Shown here one piece after another: positions 18,572 through 27,159 of a DNA stretch of 27,159 bases. The translations under genes and the position numbers were made by a program. Within the stretch, counting starts at the first letter, position 1. Each line of letters starts with the position of its first letter. Origin of the DNA: Choanephora cucurbitarum (lineage: Eukaryota > Mucoromycota > Mucoromycetes > Mucorales > Choanephoraceae); contig JAIWNI010000194.1 of the NCBI GenBank assembly GCA_025331435.1, positions 1-27,159 of the forward strand, read 5' to 3'. The notes under the pieces were generated by a model. The model did no database searches. It saw only the letters and a list, made by a program, of their open reading frames with translations, and was not told the origin of the DNA.

Positions 18572-18908
18572 CTTTCAAAATTCCCTAAATATAGAAAGTC
18601 AAATAGAATATTGCAACTCCAATAGGAAATAATCGACTCCTCAAATATGGATATGTTCTAAAAAATATGAAAAAATCCTCAAATTTGAAAATATTTGAAT
18701 AATTCCAAATTGACTTTCCAAATGAGAAAAATGGCTCTAAATTTTAATAAGTATTTTATTTATGCATAGCTCTTTGAAGAAAACCAACATCAATTGTACC
18801 ATCCATAATTAGTATATAACTGCCTTTACATTTTCTGATATTTTGTTGCCTCTTTTTCTTCTTACAAACTTACTCTACCAAACTTCCATTAACAAATTCA
18901 CACTAAAA

Positions 18909-19817
18909 ATGAGCCAAACACAAATCACAAACGACAACATTGTCAAATCAAGCGGTAGAGGTGAGGCCTTCAGCAAGGAAGAAGACGTAGCAATTTGCAA
19001 AGCTTGGGTGGCCGTCAGCCTCGATGATATCACTGGTGCAGACCATAAATCCACTCAGTTATGGGATAGAATTTTTGACATGTACACAAGGGCCCAACCA
19101 AACACCAAGCGTTCTTTGAGCTCGCTACAAAAGAGATGGACAATTATCTCCAAGGAAGTCACTTTGTACTCTGGCTTCTACGGCCAAGCCGATCGAGAGG
19201 CTTCCAGTGGAACAAACGAAGTTGACAAATTAAGCGTTTTTTTGTCCATGAATCATAGTTTGTCGTAATTAAACTACTTTAATCAGATTGCCTTGGCAAC
19301 GAGATACTATTTAGCCAATACCAAGAGCAAGAAGTCGGATTGGACTTTTGGGCACTGCTATGACTATCTGAAGCGGTTGCCTAAATGGTCGTCCAACATC
19401 GAGAAAAAGGCAGGAGAGGCCTCGGAAGCAAGAAAGGGTAAAAGAAAGGCTACTCATGTCGAAACTGAGACTTCTGAGGAAGAGAATCTAAGAGTTTTGG
19501 AAGTAGAGCAAGACCAAGTTGACGGGTTTGAAAGACCACGCGGTCGAAAGCAACCGAAGAAGCTTGAATTCGCTAGACATGAAATCGAAGCCGCAGAAGA
19601 GAGGGTAGGAAAGCGGTTTGCTGAATGGAAGGATATTCATTCCCGCACTCAAGCTTTTCTTGAAAGGGATACAATTATTACACTTCTTTCTTTGGACTCC
19701 TTTGCACCTGAGATGCAAAGTGATTCTGAAAGGGCCAATGCTATTAGGTCACTTCAGGCGGAATACTATGAAAACCTGAAGAAAAATGCTGCATCTTCTT
19801 CTAAAAATGAACAATGA
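18909..19817 (+). CDS. Harbinger accessory protein, Myb/SANT-like with NAM-type C-terminus
   Basis: The start at 18909 (MSQTQITND) follows an A-rich context; an upstream in-frame ATG at 18843 lies in hydrophobic, unlikely sequence. The N-terminal half shows SKEEDVAICKAWVAVSLDD, LWDRIFDMY and LQKRWTIIS, a Myb/trihelix-type DNA-binding fold. A stop at 19266 is removed if 19236-19286 is a 51-nt GT-AG intron, joining EVDKLS to IALATRYYLANTK in phase and restoring a family-like passage into FGHCYDYLKRLPKW. The C-terminus is charged and probably coiled (residues about 180-285), like plant NAM-associated domains. Length is about 285 residues after splicing. In PIF/Harbinger this protein helps the transposase enter the nucleus and bind the ends. 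The weak donor (GTTTTT) is a caution. Confidence 0.75.
19236..19286 (+). other. Possible 51-nt intron in the Harbinger accessory gene
   Basis: GT at 19236 and CAG at 19284-19286 bound a segment containing the only in-frame stop. Its length is a multiple of three, so frame alone does not prove it; the argument is the stop plus the smooth protein on both sides. The donor is not the usual GTAAGT-type and no strong branch site is seen. Confidence 0.45.
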
Positions 19818-19829
19818 AAAACCTTTTTT

Positions 19830-21151
19830 TTAATTTTGTTGCTTCAACTGATAATCATAGCAAGTCTCTATAAGATCATTCTTTAGATCGTCATGAATAG
19901 TTTTGCTTTGAATCATTTGTATTTTACGCCCTCTGGTAGTAGTGGTAGTCGAGGGTGAGTCTTCTACAAAAGAAGGCAGCACGGAAGGATCAAAGTCCAA
20001 ATCGGAGTTGCTGGATCTTCTTTCTTCTACAATCATGTTGTGGACGATAACACAAGCTTTCATTATCAAATGCTTTATGATATTGGTCCCAGCTTCTAGC
20101 ACCTTTGGTCAATATCTAAAACCTTCCCTGTAAAACACCAAAAGCGCGCTCAACATCTTTTCGTACTGCTTCTTGTCTAAAAGCAAAGTTGACAAGCTTT
20201 AATAGTAACAATGTAAGTTTTACAGTGATATCAAACGCTTATTGAACTTTGATACCTTACCTTTGGTGCATTTGCTGGTGGATCTGAAATGGTGCCAATT
20301 AAAGTAGCCCATGATGGATAGATGCCATCAACAAGATAGTATCCCATGTTGAATCGGCGGCCATTAGCTTTGAATACAACTGGGCTGTTTGTATCAGCAA
20401 TCCAATTATTGAAAAGGGTTGAATTGCTAAGAATATTGAGGTCATTTAATGAACCTGGCGATCTAGAGTTGTGATGCCAGATCCACAAATCATATCAAGC
20501 AACCGCTTCAAGCACCATAGTTGCTTTGCCCTTTCTATTGAAATATTGCCCCTTCCAAGAGGAAGGACAATTCTTTTACTCCCAGTGCATGCAGTCGAGA
20601 GAGCCGAGCATCCCAGAAAAGCCTCTCATCTCTCTCCAAGCAAGAAGTCTTTTCGCATCATCACTGTTAGGCTTTCTGAGATACTCGTCCCCAAAGCTTT
20701 TGATTAAGGCCTTGAGGTAGCGAACAAAGTAATTAGCAGAACTGCTCTCTGACATACCAAAGTACTCATCCATAGCATCAAAGTCGTTACCTTTGGCAAG
20801 CAAGCGGATACTAGAAGCAACTTTCTGTCTGGTAGATGCTCCTGATAGACCTCGAGCATCCTTAGGTAAAGCAAACTTGGCATCTGCTTCCAGAACGCCA
20901 GCTTTTATCCTCAAAAAGAGCTCTTTGGACATTTCGAAGCGTCTTTTGAACAATTCTTCAGTGTATCGGCAATCATTGTCGAAGTAATCTTCATTTAATC
21001 TCTGGTCAAGTTCGACTCTATCACGGCGGATGAACCTTCTCCCAAAAACAGATCCTGTTCTTTCTGTGAAATCTTCTTCAAATTGTCTTTTTCTTTCATT
21101 GTTAATACTATTTTCCAAATTAAGAAAGTCTTCACCTATAACAAAACTCAT
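19830..21151 (-). pseudogene. Harbinger DDE transposase, damaged
   Basis: From ATG 21151, the N-terminal part (RFEMSKELFLRI, FDAMDEYFGMSESS) leads to the DDE nuclease: GFSGMLGSLDCMHWE with the first Asp, SPGSLNDLNIL with the second, and RKDVERAFGVLQ with the Glu. TAA at 20576-20578 and TGA at 20495-20497 interrupt. A 64-nt intron (20260-20197, GTAAGG...TAAAG) joins ANAPK to LVNFAFRQEAV in phase. Exon 2 has TAG at 20116-20118 and needs a one-base shift near 20100 before ACVIVHNMIVEER and the end at 19830. The catalytic triad is kept, but no full product is possible. The family cuts at the TIRs and inserts at TWA. Confidence 0.9.
20197..20260 (-). other. 64-nt intron in Harbinger transposase
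   Basis: On the minus strand exon ...CCAAAG is followed by GTAAGG, and AAAG precedes exon CTTGTCAAC. Removal keeps phase and joins two conserved blocks of the transposase. Donor sequence and length are typical of fungal introns. Confidence 0.75.
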
Positions 21152-21348
21152 GTTTAAGAGTTCGCTGTAGCTTTTAAGTTATTGGTTATTCATTTTAAAG
21201 GTTTGACTGTATTTTGCTTATGAGTGGAAAAGATTGTATAATTTCGAAATTGATCATTCAAATTTAGTCAGTCAGATTTGGAATGAACAAAAATTAGGAA
21301 TGCTATATTTAGTCGTTTCCTTTTTTGTAAATTATAGAAAGTCAGATT

Positions 21349-21371
21349 GAGAAATTCCATTGGAGATGCTC
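21349..21371 (-). repeat. Right terminal inverted repeat of Harbinger
   Basis: Inverse partner of the left end (see 18549-18571), followed by TAA at 21372-21374. Confidence 0.9.
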
Positions 21372-21374
21372 TAA

Positions 21375-21544
21375 GTACGAGTAATAAGTCCTCATCAATT
21401 CATCTTTATACTATAAAAACTCTGATTCGCTACCTATAGCGTGATGCTCATTAATAACTCCTCTTTAATAAAGATTGACGCTACATAAAAAAACCAATAA
21501 AAAGTCACATTAGAAAGAAAACGCCCGACAACGGACTTAACATC
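21375..21544 (+). other. 5' region of the right LINE
   Basis: These 170 bases lie between the right TAA of Harbinger and ORF1. They contain TATAAAA near 21412 and a small hairpin CGCTA-CCTA-TAGCG (about 21430). Apart from a shared ACGAGTA block I see little similarity with the 5' region of the left LINE, so the LINE 5' end cannot be fixed. Confidence 0.4.
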
Positions 21545-22984
21545 ATGGTTTCTCCGCCACTGAACACTTTTGGGTCGTTGCCACCAGACAGCCCCACATC
21601 ATATCCGAATGAGTCTTTTCCGCCTCTTCCTTCTTCGCAGCCGCTTTCACCGCCTCTTCCGCCTTCTTCTCTTCCTTCTCTCCATCCGCCTTCATCAGTC
21701 TCATCAGCTGAATCTAAGTCATGCACGATGTCCTATGCTTCCGCTACGGCATCATCATTACGTAACCGTAAAGAAACGGTTTTATTTCGTTCTTCGACCG
21801 TTAACGGTCAGAATAACGTCACTACTAATTCTGTAGTTTATGAGACTGGAACTACAGATTATTCTGTTTTTTACCATGTTCCTGAAAGCTTAACTCATTT
21901 GAGATCTAAGATCGCTCTCAAATTAAGTGAAAAGTTTCCATTTGGCGTGGACCTTGGTCTGACTCCTTCAGAAGATCAGTCAAATACCAACATTGAAATT
22001 TCTTTAGTTTCTAAAGACGTCTGCGAGATGGCTGTTGCTCAACCCATAGTGGTTGACTCAAAGCAATTTTAGGCCTCACTCGCCGTGCACCCTGATCAAG
22101 CTTTGTTGAAAGTCAATTTGACAAAACTTCCCATTCTGGAAAGTAAACGCTTCAAGGATTCTCTTCTTAATAACCTTTCACGTTATGGTGTGGTTAGAGA
22201 AATCGTTTTGTATCTGGACAATTTGTCCGGATGTTGGTTTACTGGGAATGGTCTTGTTTACCTCGTACGCCTTAATAACAATCAGAAGACCTACGAAGCC
22301 TTAGCATATAAGATCCCGCTTGAAGGCGATAGCACCTTCTGTCTTGGCACATGGACAAACATGGGTAAGCACTGTGTTTACTGCAAAAAGACTGGGCATT
22401 ACCGTAAGGAATGTAATACAACACCCTCCGAGAAGCGTCGTTGTTATCAATGTAGAAACACTGGACATATTGCACGCAACTGCTTCAGAACTAAGACCGC
22501 CAATTCCACCTCCAACAAGCGCCGTAGAGAGGAACGTCCTGAGACTATATCCCGTACCAAAGCTGTCACCTCAGTACCTGCAGGCAACACTTGCCCACCG
22601 ACTGATATTTCTGCTTCATTCGGTTTAGTCGGTGAACTTGAAGTAGTAGCCGAATCTGAGCCACCGTCTATGCTAACCAAATCTTCTGAGAGTACAGAGA
22701 TTGACTCTGTAGTAGTCACAAAAGTTTTGGATGTAACTACAAATTCACAGAGTCGTCGTTCCTCTCGTATATCCAACCGACAACCGAAACAATTTGAGGA
22801 ATATATCTCGTCCTCCCAGATTGATAAGGCCTGTAAATGTGGTAGTTTGAGCTACCGTAAGATCAACCATACCCAATGTCTTTTTAACAAAAAGAACTTC
22901 AAGATTACGGATGTAATGGATACTTCAGATGACGATATTCAGGTTGTGGATGATCAGCCAGATCTTCCATCTGATCGTCAGTAA
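21545..22984 (+). pseudogene. LINE ORF1, zinc-knuckle protein (right copy), single stop
   Basis: One frame of 479 codons is interrupted only by TAG at 22070-22072, where the left copy has Tyr. The N-terminus is Pro/Ser-rich (to about residue 60), followed by RNRKETVLFRSS and a middle domain with YGVVREIVLYLDNLSGCWF. Two CX2CX4HX4C knuckles are at residues 277-290 and 300-313 (CVYCKKTGHYRKEC, CYQCRNTGHIARNC). A basic KRRREER follows. Near the end CKCGSLSYRKINHTQC (residues 430-445) is a third Cys-His motif in which the first His of the left copy is Tyr. An acidic tail ends the protein. It would coat LINE RNA. ORF2 starts 49 bases later. Confidence 0.88.
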
Positions 22985-23033
22985 TATCCAATAGCTATCC
23001 ATCTTAGAAAACGAACAAAACCTCAAAAAAATC

Positions 23034-23954
23034 TTGAAAAGTCTTATAACCCTCAAAAAAACACTCAACTATCCTATAATCTTATCTTTACAACCAACAA
23101 TAACTACCTCAACATCTATTGTTAACGACAGTATTTATCGTGTTACTTCTGAGCTTACTACAAGCTCCTTCAAACTACAACTTAGCTCTATCAACTGTCG
23201 TGGTCTTCGCAAGACTGGCGATACCAGTATTCGTAAACAATTTATTCGTTATCCTCGTACTACCGCTATAGATGTTCTAACTCTACAAGAAACCCACGCC
23301 GACTCTGACCTTACCGAAGCAACGTTCCATATGCAGTTTCAATCTCACCAGAGCTTTTGGACAGAGCATTGTGGTATCGTCGTCTTCAATCCTGATCTCT
23401 CTATTTCCGATATTGTCAAAAGTGACTGTAGAAGATGGATGAATGTCAAAATCTCTCATTCCACTGGCGTTTTTGACCCAGTGTATATTACTGTGATATA
23501 TGCTCCAGCCTCTCGACAGCTTCGATCACCTTTCCTGTCGAACTTAAAACACTTACTGTCCACACCCAACTCTGCCTTACCTAATGCATCTAGGCATATT
23601 ATTCCGGGCGACTTCAATTATCTGCACTCAACCACTTTTCTGTCTAGCTCTCGTCGATGACAAGCACCATCTGATTGGATCCAATTTGTTTCTGAGAATT
23701 TTCAGGATGCTGTGACACCTCAGGAGTGCCCTTCTCAACCAAAGTTTTGCCGAGGTTCTCAGCAATTATGCATTGATTACATCTTTATATCGAAGGATCG
23801 GCCTCTTAACGCACCAAGGGTAGTGTTACCTACATTAATCCTTCATAGACAGATCATTTTCTGTTACGTTCCACGATCCATCTTCTCTCGACTTCATCTA
23901 TGGACACCACCAAGAGCACTGGAAAAGGACATTGGAGAGCACATCTCAAACTAG
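23034..23954 (+). pseudogene. LINE ORF2, AP-like endonuclease (right copy)
   Basis: ATG 23034 opens a frame with INCRGLRKTG, LTLQETH, IVVFNPDLSISDIV, ITVIYAPASRQLR and PGDFNYL, the Asn, Glu, Tyr and Asp-Asn motifs of an APE nuclease. TGA at 23658-23660 interrupts. FCRGSQQLCIDYIFISKDR follows in the same frame. The final SDH-like motif appears altered (LILHRQIIFCY). A frameshift near 23900 leads into MDTTKSTGKGHW and the RT region. It is better preserved than the left copy up to the stop. Confidence 0.85.
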
Positions 23955-26050
23955 CATTAGAAGCTCAGTTTTGTGCAAAGCTTCACTCCGCCTTAGTGAC
24001 TTCCACTTTTTCTATGCCTCATCATTACTCTGCACAAGAGCGTTGGGAGGAATTCAAAGCTGTGGCTGCACGAATAGCACAAGCCCATTCCAGAAAAATG
24101 GCGTTTAGTCTCAAGAAAGCTGAACACATTCTCCATAAGAAGCGGCACAAGATTCAACAGCAGTTAATTTTGCGTCCAGATTTAGCTGCACAGTATCTTT
24201 CACAGCAATAGATCGTTGATCTACAGCTACGTTCCTTGCAGGAATATCACGTTGATATTCCAGCACTAAGAGCAGGCATTCGTTAGCGCGACTTGGGTGA
24301 ACTGTCTGCCGGCTATCTGAAACGCACATTTTCACAACGGGCAGCTATGCATCTGATCCCCCCTTTAATTCAATCCTGTCACACGAGAAATTAGCACTAC
24401 AAAGGAAGACATGCTCAATGCAGCGTCCAGTTATTACGAAAGCCTCTACTCTCCAGACCCTGTGAGTCAAGCTGCCATTAATGATTTGTTAACCCACTTG
24501 CCTTCCGATGTGCGTTTGTCGGAGGACCAACAGGATTTGCTCACTCAACCTTTGACCCTGGATGACCTGCTCGATGGAAATTCTCGTAGCCCCAAAAGGA
24601 GTAATCCAGGCAAGGACGGCCTCCCGTATAAAATCCTGCGCCTCTTGTTTTTACATCCAGTTTGCCAATCCACTGCTGTTTCGGTTTACAATGATGCACT
24701 TCAAAATACTATTTTACCTTCCTCATGGCAAGAAACTATAGTCTCTCTCTTGCCTAAGAAAGGACAGCTTTCAGAACTCCAGAACTGGAGTCCTATCTCG
24801 TTGATCAACACAGACGCTAAAGTCTACACACATATTCTTAATAGCTGGCTCATAGATTGTGCCGATGGCATTATCAATAAGTTCCAAACTGGCTTTGCAA
24901 GAGGTCGTTTTATTGCCGACAACGGCTTACTCATGAAGCTTGTCATGGGTCATACTCGCCAATCAAGAGATTCTTGAACTGGTCTTCTCCTCGATCAAGA
25001 GAAAGCCTATGACAGAGTCCACCCGGACTACCTGCGTCAGGTAATGCTTCACTTTGGTTTCCATCTCATCATCGTTAACAGCATCTGTTCTTTGTTCTTC
25101 GACACCCGTCTTGGCTTGAACATTGATGGGCATCTGTCTCCTTCAGTTCTTCAGCGCAGGGCCTTCGTCAGGGCGACCCTATCTCGCCAGTCCTTTTCAA
25201 TCTAGCGTTTGAGCCTCATCTTCGACGACTGCTTCATAATAATCATCTTCAAGGCATCTCCTTGCCCAATCCGTTGCTTATCAATCAGCCCATTGGTCCT
25301 GTCACTCCAATTAAGCTCCTTGCCTATGCAGATGATGTAGTGTGCTTTCTCAAAAATCCTTCTGACTTACTTCGCCCACAGCTACACTTAGAAACCTACT
25401 CACTCGCATCTAATGCGCATGTTAGTCTTCACAAGACTCAGGCTTTATCATTGTCTCGCAAGCCCTTTGTGGCCACTGGCATTTGGCGAAGTGCCTTGGT
25501 CAAGAATGGCATTACTCAGCTGCATGACTGTCGCTCTCTCTCCCCTTTTATTTATCTGGGTTATCCACTCTATACATCCACTTCGCAACGAGATGACTAT
25601 TTTACAACTTTGACAGGTAATATTTCACAAGCATGTGGTATTCACTCCCAAAGAAGCTTATCAGTTCGAGGAAAGGTTACCATCCTCAACAGTCTAATCC
25701 TCTCACGTCTGTGGCACATTTTAGGGGTATTGACGGTCCCTAATTCCTTTTTCAAGAAAATTAATTCTATTATGAGTTCCTTCCTCATACGAAAAACCTT
25801 TCCTCGGATAGGATTAGCCACGACGTTTCTGCCTCGGAAAAGAGGTGGTTTAGGCCTTTTGAATCCGCGACGTCAACAGCTTGTTCTTCAACTACGATGG
25901 CTTCACCCTTTGTTGTCTTTCACTGATCCTGTTCTCCGTCCTCTGTCATGGGATATTTCATCTTTGAACCGATCTTTCGTCTTGCCATTTTTGATTCAGT
26001 CTGCGCTCCATCACCTATCTACTATTCCCTTCACGGATCCCAATGAGTAA
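23900..26050 (+). pseudogene. LINE ORF2, reverse transcriptase (right copy)
   Basis: MDTTKSTGKGHWRAHL starts the region. TAG at 24209-24211 is at the same codon as a TAG in the left copy. TAG at 24284-24286 replaces Trp. A shift near 24400 gives KKGQLSELQNWSPISLIN and FQTGFARGRFIADN. TGA at 24975-24977 precedes DQEKAYDRVHP. A one-base loss near 25158 moves GLRQGDPISPVLFNLAFE to the next frame. YADD is at 25325-25336, followed by FIYLGYPLYTS and the long 25262-26050 frame. RT residues are intact but the frame is broken at least five times. Confidence 0.88.
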
Positions 26051-26469
26051 TGCTTATAAGACTTTCGTCTGCTCTTTTTGTTCCCTGATTTAAAACCCTC
26101 CGTTCTCAGATCTTTTGAGAGCCCATTCTATTTGTTGTTCCGGTCCATAGACGCCCTCCCAAAGCCGTTTGTAGATGTTGTGGTTAGCCTAGAGGCATGC
26201 CTGAGTATCCCTTTGGGCTCTCTTCATCTACGTTCTCCGGATGTTGAAGTACTTCGTTCAATACAGCAATTGCCTTGTTCTACAGCTTACATGCTTGACT
26301 CTGCCTGTCGTCATATTCAGCCAAAGACGTTAGATGTCATTGTAGCTCATCCTTACCTTGTGCGCAAGTTTCTCCGATGGGTAAAAACAAGCAAATTGTT
26401 TCTTGCTCCATTCTTTGCCAGAGCTTTTATTCCTCCTGCTTATGCCCAGATTGGGTCTGATCCTTTTCA
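26051..26469 (+). pseudogene. LINE ORF2, start of C-terminal domain (right copy)
   Basis: Two stops (26048-26050 and about 26057) precede DFRLLFLFPDLKPS. The region continues with SIDALPKPF, HPYLVRKFLRWV and FFARAFIPPAYAQIG, each aligned with the left copy. Coding is cut at about 26469 by the A-rich start of the MITE-like element. Confidence 0.8.
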
Positions 26470-26791
26470 CTGCAAAAAAAAAAGTTTAAAATTTATATGG
26501 ATTTCAGCCTAAATCCGCATTAAATCCAAAGTTTGGATTTATGACATAATTCTAGATTGAATCCTTATACAGATTTAGGCCTGAAATCCATATAAAATCT
26601 GAATTTGGATTTATGACATAATTGCAGATTAAATCCATAGACAGATTTAAGCCTAAAATCTAAATAAAATCCATAGATTTTCCTCCGCCAAAAAAGTATA
26701 GATTTAAGATATGATTATGCATTAAATCTGTAGTCTATAAGTGCAGATTACAGTCTAAATTCTATATGTGATCTATACTTTTTTTCTGTAG
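26468..26791. mobile_element. Candidate MITE, 324 bp, with long imperfect inverted ends
   Basis: The left end CACTGCAAAAAAA and the right end (reverse) CTACAGAAAAAAAG are followed by about 40 bases that match at roughly 70 percent by eye, including ATATGGATTT versus ATATAGAATTT and AATCCGCA versus AATCTGCA. Inside are tandem units of about 72 bp (GGATTTATGACATAATT recurs 72 bases apart) and a perfect hairpin TAAATCCAAA-G-TTTGGATTTA at about 26521-26541. No ORF and no clear target duplication. The CACT(G)CA end recalls CACTA elements, but that is weak. Confidence 0.6.
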
Positions 26792-27159
26792 ATTACAGGC
26801 CTACGACAAACGTTCATTCGTTTCTCCAAACGAAATTGAGATACACGATTGGCTTAAATCGAACTTTTGTGCTTCCTTCGGCCTTTGTACCAGTAAACTC
26901 CCATAGGCTCTTTCATGTTACATTTTTACACAAACAATTGAAATACACTTCTTTACGATTTGACCTAAGTTTAAAGATGTATGCTTTATTTAGTAATTAC
27001 TGCTCTATACTATTGGATGCTAGCCTTAGATTATCGCACATTTGGTATTCGGTTAAAATATAATACGAAAAAAGTTATTTGGATCGTTCAAAATGATTGG
27101 TTTATTGTTAATTATAAATTACTATAGATGATGCTGCATCTTCATCGAGATATCGAGAT
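26792..27159. other. Unassigned right edge
   Basis: No gene, RNA or element can be named. There is a perfect hairpin TTCGTTT-CTCC-AAACGAA at about 26817-26834. A 75-codon frame at 26836-27063 has no recognisable motif and does not continue LINE ORF2, so I treat it as chance. Confidence 0.5.

Larger units (their letters stand above)
18549..21371. mobile_element. PIF/Harbinger DNA transposon, complete with TIRs
   Basis: The 2823-bp element has matching ends, GAGCATCTCC on both strands, extending imperfectly to about 23 bp, and is flanked by TAA. It carries the two genes typical of the superfamily in convergent orientation: a Myb/SANT-like accessory protein (plus) and a DDE transposase (minus), whose ends are 12 bases apart. 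The accessory gene looks intact, whereas the transposase has three stops and a frameshift, so the copy is probably not autonomous but could be moved in trans because its ends are preserved. Confidence 0.93.
21375..26469 (+). mobile_element. APE-type LINE, right copy, 3' truncated
   Basis: Plus-strand counterpart of the LINE at 12027-18243, with the same domain order and clear protein similarity throughout but many amino acid differences, so the two are old or separate lineages. Coding breaks off after IPPAYAQIGSDPF at about 26469, where the left copy continues for about 250 residues. The break coincides with the start of a MITE-like element, and LINE sequence does not resume after it in this window. 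Confidence 0.85.

Noticed and set aside
18366..18578. 70-codon hydrophobic minus ORF
   Set aside because: It starts inside the Harbinger TIR and crosses the target duplication, so it is a chance frame in AT-rich DNA.
26836..27063. 75-codon plus ORF; its NRTFVLP resembles NRSFVLP in LINE ORF2
   Set aside because: The similarity is limited to about seven residues and the neighbouring residues do not align.

Overview
The window is a stack of decayed and partly intact eukaryotic transposable elements; I see no convincing host gene, rRNA, tRNA or CRISPR array. AT-rich spacers, short GT-AG introns (64 nt, perhaps also 51 nt), standard-code reading and the mix of Ty3/gypsy, Helitron, LINE and PIF/Harbinger elements fit a fungal nuclear genome. 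An early-diverging (Mucoromycota-like) fungus is my best guess; this is inference, since no host marker gene is present.

Layout. (1) 1-2334, minus: the 5' part of a Ty3/gypsy-type LTR retrotransposon (element A) with an undamaged Gag-protease reading frame that runs off the left edge, preceded by a probable LTR with a TATA box and four copies of a 9-bp motif. (2) 2335-6981, plus: a second, decayed Ty3/gypsy element (element B), entered inside its pol region, with RT, RNase H, integrase and a small third ORF, then a polypurine tract and a 690-bp LTR. That LTR holds 14 copies of a GAACAYTATC-like motif. A 28-bp tandem array lies between RNase H and integrase. Element A seems to have inserted antisense into element B. 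(3) About 7158-11886, minus: a broken Helitron with DUF6570-like, HUH Rep and Pif1-like helicase regions. (4) 12027-18020, minus, and 21545-26469, plus: two diverged copies of one APE-type LINE family placed head to head, each with a zinc-knuckle ORF1 and an EN-RT ORF2. (5) 18549-21371: between the two LINE 5' ends, a complete PIF/Harbinger element with TIRs and a TAA target duplication, a Myb-like accessory ORF that looks intact, and a damaged transposase. (6) A 364-bp insertion with a 9-bp target duplication splits ORF1 of the left LINE, and a 324-bp inverted-repeat, MITE-like element sits at the 3' break of the right LINE.

Most coding regions were recognised by following the protein through frameshifts and stops. 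Apart from the Gag-protease frame of element A and the Harbinger accessory gene, none looks able to make a full-length product. The points I would check first are the iterated motif in the LTR of element B, the 28-bp array, the in-frame TAG shared at the same ORF2 position by both LINE copies, the third ORF of element B, and the 9-bp-TSD insertion.
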